A stretch of 64,000 nt of DNA from Flammeovirgaceae bacterium (lineage in GTDB: Bacteria; Bacteroidota; Bacteroidia; Cytophagales; Cyclobacteriaceae). The notes beneath the pieces were generated by a model. It searched no databases. It had not been told where the DNA came from and was given only the letters and a program-made list of their open reading frames with translations. The translations under genes were made by a program, and so were the position numbers. Shown here in pieces: positions 35,422 to 44,380 of this stretch. The stretch is taken from the NCBI GenBank assembly GCA_021298015.1, contig JAJTGY010000009.1, forward strand, positions 45,104 to 109,103, written 5' to 3'. Every line of letters starts with the position of its first letter. Positions within the stretch are counted from its first letter, which is position 1.

Positions 35422-35815
35422 ATTCCACCGTCTGCTTCACATCGGCTCCCAGACTGAGGGCAACCGGGCATGTTAAGGCAGCCCGCTGTAGTTTAAGCTT
35501 TTGCTCGGGCGTTGCCGCCAGGTTTTCGTGAGCAAACCGAATCTGAATTTCTCCGATCTTCCGCGGGTTGGAGGTCATGATTTTAACAATCTCGGAGCGA
35601 AGTCCCGTCAAGGCAATGCCTTCACGCTCGGCTAAAATACCCATTAGCGTCATCATGCAACTGCTTAAGGCTGCACAGGCCAGATCGGTTGGGCTAAACG
35701 CTTCGCCCCGTCCATTATTGTCAGGTGGTGCATCCGTTACCACCCTATTCCCCGATTTTAAATGTTGAACCTGTGTACGTAGTCCACCCAAATACTCGCC
35801 TTTCATCGAAACCAT
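35411..35815 (-). CDS. OsmC-family peroxiredoxin
   Basis: A 134-residue protein of the OsmC/Ohr superfamily, which reduces organic hydroperoxides with a two-cysteine mechanism. Both catalytic Cys are present: one in CAALSSCMMTLMGIL near residue 53 and one in ALTCPVALSL near 115. AFSPTDLACAALSSC is the usual signature. It resembles the OsmC-like subfamily (YhfA type) more than Ohr. Head start at MVSMKGEYLG; the second Met is equally possible. Confidence 0.88.
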   Translation of the reverse strand: MVSMKGEYLGGLRTQVQHLKSGNRVVTDAPPDNNGRGEAFSPTDLACAALSSCMMTLMGILAEREGIALTGLRSEIVKIMTSNPRKIGEIQIRFAHENLAATPEQKLKLQRAALTCPVALSLGADVKQTVEFKF

Positions 35816-35875
35816 AGAACCGGGTTACAATTTTTGTGTTACAATATTAACCTTTAACTTTCGCTTTTGCCGAGC

Positions 35876-36610
35876 ATGAAAATACGCCTGTTTTGCCTGG
35901 TTCTTGTATCCGCCTTTTTTACGATCGGCCATGCGCAGCCCAGCGATACGTACGAATACAACTCGGAATTCACATGGGGAATCAACAAGAATTCTTCGGG
36001 TGGCCTCATTGGCGGACTGGTTTTCAAAAAAGCCCGCAAGTTGGATGATCGGATGCTGGAAACGTTTGGCCTCGAAGTCATGAACGTCAAGCATCCGCAG
36101 GAGGTGCGGTACAACTCCTTTCAAACGGGCAACATGTTCATTTATGGAAAAAGTAACTACCTCTATGCCATCCGCCTGCAATATGGGCGCGACTTTATAC
36201 TGTTTACAAAAGCTCCCCAGCAGGGTGTTGAAATCAAGGCAGTAGGTGCCCTTGGGCCGTCAATCGGCATCGTGGCTCCCTATTTTATTGAGCGATCCCT
36301 CGATGGTAACAGTCTTTTCTCTACTGTTCGGGAGCAGTACGATCCAAACAATCCCAAGCACATTTTTCCAAACATTCTGGGTACAGGCGGGCTGTTGGAG
36401 GGCATCGGCAGTTCACAAATTCAGTTTGGGGGAAACATCAAACTGGGCATCAATTTTGAGCTTGGTACATTTAAAACGCAGGTAACCGGTTTTGAAGTGG
36501 GTATGCTGCTGGACGCCTATCTGAATAAAATTGAGTTGATGCCTAGCACCAATAATTATTCGGTTTTCCCCACGGTTTATTTCACCCTATTCTACGGCAC
36601 CCGGAAATAG
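35876..36610 (+). CDS. Exported barrel-like protein of unknown function
   Basis: A 244-residue protein with a clear signal peptide (MKIRLFCLVLVSAFFTIGHAQ). The mature part has glycine- and aromatic-rich alternating strands (GGLIGGLVFKKARK, YLYAIRLQYGRDFILF, GNIKLGINFELGTFKTQ) and a terminal strand VFPTVYFTLFYGTRK, which fits an outer-membrane barrel. Many Bacteroidota carry such a single-copy protein; I cannot name the family. The start MKIRLF at 35876 is chosen over MPSM nine bases upstream. A strong terminator follows directly, so it is a single-gene unit. Confidence 0.75.
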   Translation: MKIRLFCLVLVSAFFTIGHAQPSDTYEYNSEFTWGINKNSSGGLIGGLVFKKARKLDDRMLETFGLEVMNVKHPQEVRYNSFQTGNMFIYGKSNYLYAIRLQYGRDFILFTKAPQQGVEIKAVGALGPSIGIVAPYFIERSLDGNSLFSTVREQYDPNNPKHIFPNILGTGGLLEGIGSSQIQFGGNIKLGINFELGTFKTQVTGFEVGMLLDAYLNKIELMPSTNNYSVFPTVYFTLFYGTRK

Positions 36611-36633
36611 GGCCAAAAAATTTGGCCTTTTTT
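36611..36633 (+). terminator. Intrinsic terminator after the barrel-like gene
   Basis: GGCCAAA, loop AAA, TTTGGCC (36611-36627) followed by six T, starting right after the stop codon. Confidence 0.88.
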
Positions 36634-36641
36634 GTGACGGG

Positions 36642-36673
36642 TTGGGCATGCGCGCATTCAATTGTTATATTTG
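36642..36673 (+). promoter_or_regulatory. Bacteroidota-type promoter of the tonB gene
   Basis: TTG (36642-36644), 21-base spacer, perfect TATATTTG (36666-36673), then 20 bases to the ATG at 36694. This fixes the start at MEVKKTENAD and excludes an in-frame ATG at 36622 that lies upstream of the promoter. Confidence 0.7.
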
Positions 36674-36693
36674 GAACACTAAACTGCGGAAGA

Positions 36694-37374
36694 ATGGAAG
36701 TTAAAAAGACCGAAAATGCCGATTTAACAAAAAAAACAGGGCTTTTTTTCAGCATCGGCCTGCTGGTGACCATGTCAATCGTACTCTATGCGTTCGAGCG
36801 CAAACAGTACGATGAGAACCTTATCGAACTGCAAGGCAAGAACTCCAATACCTTTGAAGAGGTAATTGAAGTGCCGCCCACAGAGCAGCCCCCGCCACCG
36901 GCACCTGTCATCCAGCAGCCGCAAATTGTGGAAGTGCCGGATGAAGAAGAAATCAAGGAAGATATCCAGATCAAATTTGACACCGAGGTAACGGAAGATA
37001 CCAAGGTGGAAGAGGTGATTGTTGATACCAAAGTGGAAGAAGAAGACACCGAGCAGATCTTTTCGGTGGTAGAAGAATCAGCCGCGCCTAAGGGAGGTAT
37101 GCAGGCCTTTTACAAGTACGTTGGTGAAAAAATGAAGTACCCCGCTCAGGCCCGAAGGATGGGTGTAGAAGGCCGTGTTTTTGTGCAATTTGTGGTTGAA
37201 CGCGATGGCCGCCTTACCGATGTGAAAGTGGTGGACGGTCGCGGCATTGGTGCGGGCTGCGATGAAGAAGCTGTGCGCGTGGTGCAGAGCGCTCCGCCCT
37301 GGAACCCCGGGAAACAGCGTGGTAAAGCCGTTCGCCAGCGTTACACGATTCCGATTAACTTTAAGTTGGGATAA
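36694..37374 (+). CDS. TonB-family energy transducer
   Basis: A 226-residue protein that couples the proton gradient to outer-membrane transporters. One N-terminal helix (residues 15-35) anchors it in the inner membrane. A proline-rich stretch follows (PPTEQPPPPAPVIQQPQIVE, about 60-80), then an acidic linker, and the C-terminal TonB domain (about 150-226): YPAQARRMGVEGRVFVQFVV, VKVVDGRGIGAGCDEEAVRV and RQRYTIPINFKL. No exbB or exbD is nearby. It is a single-gene unit with its own promoter and terminator, one of several tonB paralogues typical in the phylum. Confidence 0.92.
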   Translation: MEVKKTENADLTKKTGLFFSIGLLVTMSIVLYAFERKQYDENLIELQGKNSNTFEEVIEVPPTEQPPPPAPVIQQPQIVEVPDEEEIKEDIQIKFDTEVTEDTKVEEVIVDTKVEEEDTEQIFSVVEESAAPKGGMQAFYKYVGEKMKYPAQARRMGVEGRVFVQFVVERDGRLTDVKVVDGRGIGAGCDEEAVRVVQSAPPWNPGKQRGKAVRQRYTIPINFKLG

Positions 37375-37394
37375 CCTTCCCGCAGAAGGTATAA

Positions 37395-37424
37395 AAAAGC
37401 CTCACCACCCGCGGGGCTTTTTTT
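37395..37424. terminator. Bidirectional terminator between tonB and chrA genes
   Basis: AAAAGCC (37395-37401) pairs with GGCTTTT (37415-37421) around a C-rich loop, with T-runs on both strands. It ends two convergent genes. Confidence 0.75.
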
Positions 37425-38610
37425 ACAGCAGCACGCCCAGCACCAATCCCAACACGATGACCAACCACGAGGGGATCTTGGTAAACACCAGAAGGCTAAA
37501 CGTGCCAAAGGCAAAACTGAAGTTTAGAATACTCATGTTCAGCGGCTGGTACAACAATACAGCCGCAGCAGCTACCAGCCCGGTGTTAGCCGCATTTAAT
37601 CCCTCCAATGATGCCCGAATGGGGCGAAATTTTTTTAAACTTTCCCAAATACGGATCACAAAAAACACGAAAAACGTTCCGGGCAAAAAAATACCAACAG
37701 CCGACATGAAGGCGCCCAACACCTGCCCGCTGATGCCGTGGTCGCGCATGGACAAAGCACCCAGGTACGAACTGAACGAGAACACGGGCCCGGGCAATGC
37801 CTGCACAAAGGCGTAGCCCGTCAAAAACTCATGGTGTGATGTGGGGTGATGCAAGGGCTTCGCATACTGAACAAACTCGCTATACAAAAGCGGAGCTAAC
37901 ACCTGACCGCCCCCAAACACCAGGCTGCCGTTTCGGTAAAAATTTTCAAACAATTTGATCGGCAGCGCTTGTGTAATTCCGCCCAGTGCAGCGGCCACAA
38001 TCAAGACCCCTGCCCACAAAAAGAAATTTGACCATGGCACATCCATCTTGACCTTTCCTTCTTTGGGGTGCGCCCGATACTTCAAGGCTGTCAGCCCCCC
38101 AGCCGACAGCAAAATGAAGGGCAGAATGAAGGGGCTGGGGAAAAAGAACGACACAACCGCGGCCAGAAGCATGATCACCACACCGGCCTTTGTCCTTACC
38201 GTCTTCAGTCCAATGGAGTACGCAGCAAAAGCAATAAACCCGACTGCCATCGGCTGAATGAACTTGGTGAACTCAAGCGAAATATTCTTTGAGGCGAACA
38301 GACTGATGATGATGCCCGCCACCGTCATGATCACAACTGACGGCAACATCCACAGCAGTAACGTGAGATAAGCCAGATTAGGGCCACCCAATTTATAGCC
38401 GATGGCCGTTAACGTCTGGGTGGAGGTGGGCCCGGGCAATACCTGACACAACGCATTTAGCTCAATCAATTCACCTTCCGATATGTACTTCCTTTTGTCT
38501 ACCAGCCGATGTTGAAAATGAGCAATATGGGCCTGGGGGCCTCCAAAACAGGTGATGGAGAGATACGCCACCTCCCGAAGGAATACCCGGTATCGGATGC
38601 GCTGTATCAT
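37423..38610 (-). CDS. chrA: Chromate transporter, long (two-domain) ChrA type
   Basis: A 395-residue inner-membrane protein of the CHR family, which exports chromate by proton-coupled antiport in studied members. Two homologous halves each begin with the family motif: FGGPQAHIAHFQHRLVDKRK near residue 22 with CQVLPGPTSTQTLTAIGY after it, and FGGGQVLAPLLYSEFVQ near 230 with ALPGPVFSFSSYLGAL after it. About 10-12 helices are visible. Real substrates outside chromate-resistant species are often unknown. It starts 10 bases after the upstream oxygenase gene and is probably cotranscribed. Confidence 0.92.
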   Translation of the reverse strand: MIQRIRYRVFLREVAYLSITCFGGPQAHIAHFQHRLVDKRKYISEGELIELNALCQVLPGPTSTQTLTAIGYKLGGPNLAYLTLLLWMLPSVVIMTVAGIIISLFASKNISLEFTKFIQPMAVGFIAFAAYSIGLKTVRTKAGVVIMLLAAVVSFFFPSPFILPFILLSAGGLTALKYRAHPKEGKVKMDVPWSNFFLWAGVLIVAAALGGITQALPIKLFENFYRNGSLVFGGGQVLAPLLYSEFVQYAKPLHHPTSHHEFLTGYAFVQALPGPVFSFSSYLGALSMRDHGISGQVLGAFMSAVGIFLPGTFFVFFVIRIWESLKKFRPIRASLEGLNAANTGLVAAAAVLLYQPLNMSILNFSFAFGTFSLLVFTKIPSWLVIVLGLVLGVLL

Positions 38611-38620
38611 CCGGAGCGCT

Positions 38621-39595
38621 CTATTTTTTTAGTCCGATTTCGCGAAGACGCTGATTCAGAAAGTCACCCGCAGTAATATCATCCCAAAGCTTAGGGTGCT
38701 GCGCATCAAGGCAGGATGGCAGGGCGGCCAGGCTCATTTCGCTTCGTGGGTGCATAAAAAACGGAATGGAGTAGCGTGGCGTGTTCATTAATTCGCGCGG
38801 TGGATTCACCACGCGGTGAATGGTCGACTTCAGCTTCTTGTTGGTCAGGCGCTCCAGCATATCACCTACGTTTACCACCAGTTGTTCGGGTAGTGCGGTG
38901 ATCGGTATCCACTTTCCATCGCGTCTAAGTACCTGCAGTCCATCGGCACTGGCACCCATCAGCAAGGTGATCAGGTTTATATCACCGTGTTCGGCTGCCC
39001 GAACGGCATCGGCTGGCACGGCATCCGGATTCTCGATTGGAAAATAGTGTATCGGCCGTAGAATGCTGTTACCGAATTTGACCTTCCGGTCAAAGTAACT
39101 TTCTTCCAGTCCCAGGTACAGGGCAATTGCCTTTAGCATTTGGACACCGGTTTGTTCAAGCCTGCGGAATACGTCCAATCCAGTCTCCTTCATCTCCGGC
39201 ACTTCGGCCGGCCACACATTATCCGGATACTCGTGCTTCACGGGATCGTGCGGATCGGTAACTTCCTGGCCGATATGATAAAATTCCTTGAGGTCTCCGG
39301 TGTTACGGCCTTTGGCGTGTTCTCTCCCTTTGCCGATGTACCCGCGCTGGCCGGCCAGGCCGGAGATCTCATATTTCTGCTTCACGGCATCCGGCAAGGC
39401 GTAGAATTTTTTGATGGCCGCGTAAAGGCGCGAGGATAACTCATCGGTGAGATAGTGATTTCGAATGGCCACAAACCCGATGTTATGGTAGGCCGTTCCT
39501 AGCTCATCAACAAATTTTTTCCGCTTTTGCGGATCGCCCGAGGTGAAGTCAGCCAGGTCCAGGGAGGGGATGGTGTCATATAGAATTTCAGCCAT
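38621..39595 (-). CDS. 2-oxoglutarate/Fe(II) oxygenase, isopenicillin N synthase-like
   Basis: A 324-residue cytoplasmic oxygenase. The N-terminal DIOX_N region has IGFVAIRNHYL. The iron ligands are His and Asp in AEHGDINLITLLMG near residue 210 and His in STIHRVVNPP near residue 265; the co-substrate motif RxS is in NTPRYSIPFFMHP near 282. All catalytic residues are present. It resembles the bacterial clade annotated as isopenicillin N synthase family or flavanone-like oxygenases, whose substrates are mostly unknown. It is cotranscribed with chrA (10-base gap). Confidence 0.9.
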   Translation of the reverse strand: MAEILYDTIPSLDLADFTSGDPQKRKKFVDELGTAYHNIGFVAIRNHYLTDELSSRLYAAIKKFYALPDAVKQKYEISGLAGQRGYIGKGREHAKGRNTGDLKEFYHIGQEVTDPHDPVKHEYPDNVWPAEVPEMKETGLDVFRRLEQTGVQMLKAIALYLGLEESYFDRKVKFGNSILRPIHYFPIENPDAVPADAVRAAEHGDINLITLLMGASADGLQVLRRDGKWIPITALPEQLVVNVGDMLERLTNKKLKSTIHRVVNPPRELMNTPRYSIPFFMHPRSEMSLAALPSCLDAQHPKLWDDITAGDFLNQRLREIGLKK

Positions 39596-39692
39596 GGGAA
39601 ATGGTTTGGAGGGTATGGCAAGCTACTGAATTTTACCTAATTTTAACGAAGGCATGGTCTTTGCCTACATTGACGAACCAAATTTATGCGGT

Positions 39693-40382
39693 ATGGATAG
39701 AAGAACATTTGTTGAGCAATCGGTAAAACTGGCAGCCTTCACGGCTCTGGCAGGAGATGTGTTGGGTGCGCCCTTAAACGCGCTGTCTTTTTCGCAGGTA
39801 CCTCTGCCCTACACGAAAAACGCCCTGGAGCCATCCATCGATGCGATGACGATGGATATCCATTACAGTAAGCATCATGCCGCCTACGTGAAAAATGTGA
39901 ATGATGCCATAAACGAGGAAAAAATTACGGATGCTTCGGAGGTAGACTTTTTTTCGAACATTCAGAAATACTCGGCTAAGGCACGCAACAATGGCGGTGG
40001 CGCCTGGAACCACAATTTCTTCTGGCTCAATCTCGCGCCCGCGCAAGCCGGCAATGCACCGGGCGGAAAGATACTGGATGCCATTAATGGATCGTTCGGT
40101 TCATTCGATAAGTTCAAAGAGCAATTCACCCTGGCTGCGATGACGCGTTTTGGATCAGGCTGGGCGTGGCTGGTGAAAGAGGGAAACCAGTTAAAAGTGG
40201 GCAGCACACCCAATCAGGATAATCCGTTGATGAGTGTGAGCGATCTCAAGGGTACTCCTTTGTTGGCTTTGGACGTTTGGGAACACGCCTATTATCTGAA
40301 ATACCAGAACAAGCGAAATGAATACGTAGCCAACTGGTGGAACGTGGTGAACTGGAATGAAGTGGCAAGCCGCTTAGGCTAA
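39693..40382 (+). CDS. Superoxide dismutase (Mn/Fe type) with probable Tat signal
   Basis: A 229-residue dismutase. Metal ligands: His in [12 protein letters not shown] near residue 63, His in [11 protein letters not shown] near 110, and Asp and His in [13 protein letters not shown]. The outer-sphere Gln lies in TPNQDNPLM, and the equivalent of the FeSOD Gln is Gly, which is the Mn or cambialistic arrangement. The start [21 protein letters not shown] looks like a twin-arginine signal (RRTF then a weakly hydrophobic stretch), so the enzyme is probably exported. An ATG 39 bases upstream exists and is disfavoured. Stop overlaps the rocD end by 9 bases. Confidence 0.9.
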   Translation: MDRRTFVEQSVKLAAFTALAGDVLGAPLNALSFSQVPLPYTKNALEPSIDAMTMDIHYSKHHAAYVKNVNDAINEEKITDASEVDFFSNIQKYSAKARNNGGGAWNHNFFWLNLAPAQAGNAPGGKILDAINGSFGSFDKFKEQFTLAAMTRFGSGWAWLVKEGNQLKVGSTPNQDNPLMSVSDLKGTPLLALDVWEHAYYLKYQNKRNEYVANWWNVVNWNEVASRLG

Positions 40383-41609
40383 CTCCATCACACTTTTCTC
40401 AATAATGTCACAGCACTCGTGCAACTGCTCCTCCGTGATTACCAGGGGTGGTGCCAATCGAATGATATTGCCGTGCGTGGGTTTAGCTAACAAGCCGTTG
40501 GCTGCAAATTTCAGGCACAGGTTCCAGGCGGTTTCACTTTCGGGCGTATCGTTGATCACAATAGCATTCAACAGGCCTTTACCGCGAACCAGCTTTACCC
40601 ATTTGGTTTTCTGAGCCAGCCGGCCCATGCGCTGGCGGAAGATTTGCCCGAGTCGGTCCGCATTTTCTGCCAACCGTTCATCTTTTATTACTTCGAGGGC
40701 CTCCATGACGATGGCTGCGGCAAGCGGGTTGCCGCCAAATGTTGAACCGTGCTCGCCCGGTTTGATCACCAGCATAATGTCATCATCGGCTAACGCGACC
40801 GAAATAGGGAACACGCCACCGGAAAGAGCTTTCCCCAAAATCAGAATATCGGCACGAACGCCCTCATGGTCACTGGCCAGCATTTTTCCTGTCCGGGCGA
40901 TACCGGTCTGGATTTCATCCATCATCAGCAGTACGTTGTATTTTTTGCAGAGGGCAGCGGCAGCCGCCAGATAACCTTCTGCCGGCACATAAACCCCGGC
41001 CTCCCCTTGGATCGGCTCAATCCATAAGCCGCACACGTTCGGGTTGGCAAGCGCCTTCTCCAATGCAGGCGCATCATCATAATCCACAATCTCAAATCCG
41101 GGCATAAACGGACCGAACCCTTTGCGGGATGAAGGATCGGTTGAAGCCGAAATGATGGTGGTCGTCCGGCCATGAAAGTTTTTGCGGGCCGCCACAATCA
41201 CGGCTTCATTCTCCGGAATATTCTTTTTCGTGTATCCCCATTTGCGGGCCAGTTTGATAGCCGTTTCGTTGGCCTCCGCTCCACTGTTCATGAACAGCGC
41301 CTTGTCATAGCCGAACGTCTCACATACATACTTTTCGGCCAGCCCGAGTTTATCGTTATAGAAGGCGCGGGAGGTAAGTGTCAATTCTTTTGCCTGTTGT
41401 ACCAAAGCCTGAATAATGCGGGGGTGACAGTGACCTTGGTTGACAGCACTGTAGGCCGAGAGAAAATCATAGTAGCGCTTGCCTTCAACATCCCACAGGT
41501 AAACGCCCTCCCCCTTACACAGCACCACCGGCAACGGGTGGTAGTTGTGGGCACCATATTGATCTTCAAGGGCAATGGCTTGCTGGCTGCTGCTGATTGT
41601 GTCTACCAT
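40374..41609 (-). CDS. rocD: Ornithine--oxo-acid transaminase
   Basis: PLP enzyme converting ornithine and 2-oxoglutarate to glutamate semialdehyde and glutamate. The 411-residue protein has [19 protein letters not shown] near residue 48, [19 protein letters not shown] near 106, the [13 protein letters not shown] segment, [26 protein letters not shown], and the PLP lysine in [16 protein letters not shown] near 255. Length and motifs match class III ornithine aminotransferases, nearer than acetylornithine types. No other arginine genes are close. Confidence 0.93.
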   Translation of the reverse strand: MVDTISSSQQAIALEDQYGAHNYHPLPVVLCKGEGVYLWDVEGKRYYDFLSAYSAVNQGHCHPRIIQALVQQAKELTLTSRAFYNDKLGLAEKYVCETFGYDKALFMNSGAEANETAIKLARKWGYTKKNIPENEAVIVAARKNFHGRTTTIISASTDPSSRKGFGPFMPGFEIVDYDDAPALEKALANPNVCGLWIEPIQGEAGVYVPAEGYLAAAAALCKKYNVLLMMDEIQTGIARTGKMLASDHEGVRADILILGKALSGGVFPISVALADDDIMLVIKPGEHGSTFGGNPLAAAIVMEALEVIKDERLAENADRLGQIFRQRMGRLAQKTKWVKLVRGKGLLNAIVINDTPESETAWNLCLKFAANGLLAKPTHGNIIRLAPPLVITEEQLHECCDIIEKSVMELA

Positions 41610-41731
41610 AACGACTGATTTGAGCTGGCAAGTTAGCTAAATCCGGTCAGAAGCCCGACCTCGACCAGTGGTGGAAAATGTTAGGTCGATAAACAGATCA
41701 ACTCGTATTTTCGGGAATTAATGAATGTAAC

Positions 41732-42469
41732 ATGAAACACGTTGTGATTTCTGCCTTATGCTTTACCACGTTGCTGGGACATGCGCAAAACCGCGATGCC
41801 TTCGATCCCAAGGTTACCGAACTGTGGGAGCCGAAACCGAAGAAAGTTACGGCTATGCCCGTAATGTCAACAGCCCCCTCAGATGCCATCGTACTCTTCA
41901 ATGGCAAAGACTTGGGTGAATGGACGTCAGGCGATGGCGGCCCTGCGCAATGGGAAGTAAAAGATGGTGCCATGACCGTAGTAAAAGGAAAAGGTGACAT
42001 TAAGACAAAACGTCAATTTGGCGATGTGCAGTTGCACCTGGAATGGCGAACACCGGCTGAAATTGAAAGTGAAGGTCAGGGCCGCGGAAACAGTGGTGTA
42101 TTTCTGCAAGAACGCTATGAGTTGCAGGTGCTCGATAGCTATGAGAGTACGACCTACTCCAACGGGCAGGCAGGCTCAATTTACAAACAGCATATTCCGC
42201 TGGTAAACGCCACGGGCAAACCCGGTGAATGGCAGTCATACGACATTATCTACACGGCACCCCGTTTTGGAGACAGTGGCCGAATGGTTACGCCAGCCTA
42301 CATGACGGTGTTGCACAACGGGGTAGTGATCCAAAATCACGCAGCCATTTGGGGACCCACAGAATTTAAGGGCCTTCCCTTCTATGTTGCGCATGGTAAG
42401 GGATCGATTAAGTTACAAGATCACGGCAACCCAGTGAGCTACAAAAACATTTGGATACGCGAACTGTAA
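41732..42469 (+). CDS. Secreted DUF1080 (3-keto-disaccharide hydrolase-like) protein
   Basis: A 245-residue exported protein, signal peptide MKHVVISALCFTTLLGHAQ. The DUF1080 domain spans about residues 45-245: IVLFNGKDLGEWTSGDG, WEVKDGAMTVVKGKGDI, DVQLHLEWRTP, NSGVFLQERYELQVLDSYES, and the final YKNIWIREL strand. The fold is a concanavalin-like beta sandwich, and some members hydrolyse 3-keto-glycosides. A bidirectional terminator follows. Confidence 0.9.
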   Translation: MKHVVISALCFTTLLGHAQNRDAFDPKVTELWEPKPKKVTAMPVMSTAPSDAIVLFNGKDLGEWTSGDGGPAQWEVKDGAMTVVKGKGDIKTKRQFGDVQLHLEWRTPAEIESEGQGRGNSGVFLQERYELQVLDSYESTTYSNGQAGSIYKQHIPLVNATGKPGEWQSYDIIYTAPRFGDSGRMVTPAYMTVLHNGVVIQNHAAIWGPTEFKGLPFYVAHGKGSIKLQDHGNPVSYKNIWIREL

Positions 42470-42490
42470 AGCTCACACGCCCGAAATAAA

Positions 42491-42520
42491 AAAAGGTCGC
42501 CCATTCAAGCGACCTTTTTT
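42491..42520. terminator. Bidirectional terminator between DUF1080 and DUF1573 genes
   Basis: AAAAGGTCGC (42491-42500), loop CCATTCAA, GCGACCTTTT (42509-42518), with T-runs on both strands. It serves the two convergent genes. Confidence 0.88.
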
Positions 42521-42537
42521 GTTTGGTGTTTTTAAAA

Positions 42538-42954
42538 TCAGTTATTCGGCACACTGGGCATTTCCACTTCACCCTTAATGCGCAACGACACAAATCCTTC
42601 TTCCACGTTTGCCGTCACCGTTACAGACTTATCAAACGCCCCACTAGAAGCTGCACTGTAGGTAGCTTTGATAAAGCCTTTTCCGCCCGGCATTACAGGC
42701 GCTTTTGACCAATCGGGCGTAGTGCAGCCGCAAGACGCCTGAACGTTTGTAATCACCAGCGGTACCGAACCACTGTTGGTAAACGTAAACTCATGAGTAA
42801 CGGGTACGCCTTGCTTAATTTTTCCAAAATCATGCACCTGGGTAGTCCAGGTAAAGGCGGCTACATCGCCTTTTGGAGCTGTACCGGCAGCCACTTGCGC
42901 ATAGGCAAAGGCCGCCACCAACATCCCAAAAACAAGCAAAAATGATTTTTTCAT
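42538..42954 (-). CDS. DUF1573 exported protein
   Basis: A 138-residue exported protein with signal peptide MKKSFLLVFGMLVAAFAYAQ. The single DUF1573 immunoglobulin-like domain has HDFGKIKQGVPVTHEFTFTN, ITNVQASCGCTTPDWSKAPV and GGKGFIKATYSA; the paired Cys in SCGCT are family features. These proteins are common in the periplasm of Bacteroidota, without a settled role. The gene is divergent from the two-component genes, and the intervening 157 bases hold four phased repeats that may regulate either side. Confidence 0.9.
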   Translation of the reverse strand: MKKSFLLVFGMLVAAFAYAQVAAGTAPKGDVAAFTWTTQVHDFGKIKQGVPVTHEFTFTNSGSVPLVITNVQASCGCTTPDWSKAPVMPGGKGFIKATYSAASSGAFDKSVTVTANVEEGFVSLRIKGEVEMPSVPNN

Positions 42955-43033
42955 TTGGATTCTATATTTAACGGTATAAAAATACGGGCTTAGTAAAGAG
43001 AATACAAACCTATCAACACTTTACCTGCGGTTT

Positions 43034-43071
43034 TGTTAACCTATTGGTAAATGGTGTTAATAACATGTTAA
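43034..43071 (+). promoter_or_regulatory. Four phased TGTTAA-type repeats, probable response-regulator operator
   Basis: TGTTAA at 43034, TGGTAA at 43045, TGTTAA at 43055 and TGTTAA at 43066, spaced 11, 10 and 11 bases. This is the tandem geometry bound by OmpR/PhoB-family regulators. The last also forms the 10-base palindrome TAACATGTTA. The block ends about 10 bases upstream of a possible -33/-7 pair (TTG 43081, TATTTTTA 43100) of the kinase-regulator operon. Binding is inferred. Confidence 0.6.
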
Positions 43072-43111
43072 ATGCCCCTTTTGAACGTCAAAAACGCGGT
43101 ATTTTTACTAC

Positions 43112-44380
43112 GTGAGTCGATCCGCCCTTCGCTTCGTCATTGTATTGGCTACCATGAGCATCGTTGGCATCGTGACTACCCAGGTTTACTGGGTGCGCAA
43201 AGCGTTTGATCTTCGTGAAAATCAATTTTACCGCGATGTGAATACGGCACTGACGAATGTCGCGCTCAAGGTGTACGAGGTAAACAAAACACCCTCGCCC
43301 AGTAACAATCCGGTTTCACAAATTTCCGGTAACTATTTTGTTGTTGCGCTTAATAGCCCGGTTGACGCGGGGCTTTTGGAATTTTTGTTAGTCAATGAGT
43401 TTGAGAAGCGCCACGTTACAGCCGAATTTGAGTATAGCATCTATGATTGCATGGACAAATGCATGGTGGGCACCACCTACATTTCTCCAAAAAAAACGAA
43501 GGTAGCCTCCACACTCCCGGAGACTCCCAGACTGGATGCGGATGGCTACTATTTTGCAGTTCACTTTCCTTTACTCCAAGCCGACCTGATCAGTCAAATG
43601 GGCATCTGGGGCTTTTCCTCGGCCGTCATGCTGGTGGTGATTTTCTTTTTTGTCTATACATTGCTGGTCATTCTTCGGCAAAAAAGACTTTCGGAGGTGC
43701 AGAAAGATTTTATCAATAACATGACCCATGAATTCAAGACTCCGATTGCAACCATTGCGCTATCAGCCGAAGTTTTGAAACAACCGGATATTATCGAAAA
43801 TCCGGAACGACTTCAACTATACACGGCCATTATCGAAAAAGAAAATTCCCGCCTTCGCGACCAGGTGGAGCGGGTGCTACAAATCGCCACACTTGATCAA
43901 CGGGAGGCCTCCCTCAAGTGCGATCAGGTGGATATGCACCAGGTGATCGAAGAGGCCACTAAGCAGGTTCTGTCAACCCTTGAATGGCGGGCAGGCCAGC
44001 TGGTCAACGATTTGAAGGCGAAACAATTCGTTGTGCCAGGCGACCCTCTTCATCTGGGCAATATCATTCGCAATCTTCTGGATAATGCCGTCAAATACAG
44101 TTTAGAAAAGCCTGTAGTAAAAGTTGTTACGGCTAACCGCAACGGAAAACTGTTGATCTCCGTATCCGACAAGGGAATGGGCATCTCAACCGAAGATCAA
44201 AAACGAATTTTTGAACAGTTTTACCGAGTACACACGGGCAATGTGCACGATGTGAAGGGATTCGGGCTGGGCTTGTATTATGTCAAACGAATGGTTGAAC
44301 TTCACCAGGGCCGGGTTTCGGTTGAGAGCCGCAAAGGCGAAGGAACCACATTCACCATCGAACTTCCACTCACAGCATGA
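43112..44380 (+). CDS. Membrane sensor histidine kinase, RprX-like
   Basis: A 422-residue inner-membrane kinase starting at a GTG codon. Two helices (about 5-25 and 165-190) enclose a periplasmic sensor of about 140 residues that contains two Cys (YDCMDKCMV near 110-117). The dimerisation domain has the phospho-acceptor His near residue 206 in NNMTHEFKTPIATIALS; the ATPase part has IRNLLDNAVKYS, SVSDKGMGIS and GFGLGLYYVKRM. The stop overlaps the regulator start as ATGA. Layout matches the RprX/RprY pair of Bacteroides. The stimulus is unknown. Confidence 0.92.
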   Translation: MSRSALRFVIVLATMSIVGIVTTQVYWVRKAFDLRENQFYRDVNTALTNVALKVYEVNKTPSPSNNPVSQISGNYFVVALNSPVDAGLLEFLLVNEFEKRHVTAEFEYSIYDCMDKCMVGTTYISPKKTKVASTLPETPRLDADGYYFAVHFPLLQADLISQMGIWGFSSAVMLVVIFFFVYTLLVILRQKRLSEVQKDFINNMTHEFKTPIATIALSAEVLKQPDIIENPERLQLYTAIIEKENSRLRDQVERVLQIATLDQREASLKCDQVDMHQVIEEATKQVLSTLEWRAGQLVNDLKAKQFVVPGDPLHLGNIIRNLLDNAVKYSLEKPVVKVVTANRNGKLLISVSDKGMGISTEDQKRIFEQFYRVHTGNVHDVKGFGLGLYYVKRMVELHQGRVSVESRKGEGTTFTIELPLTA

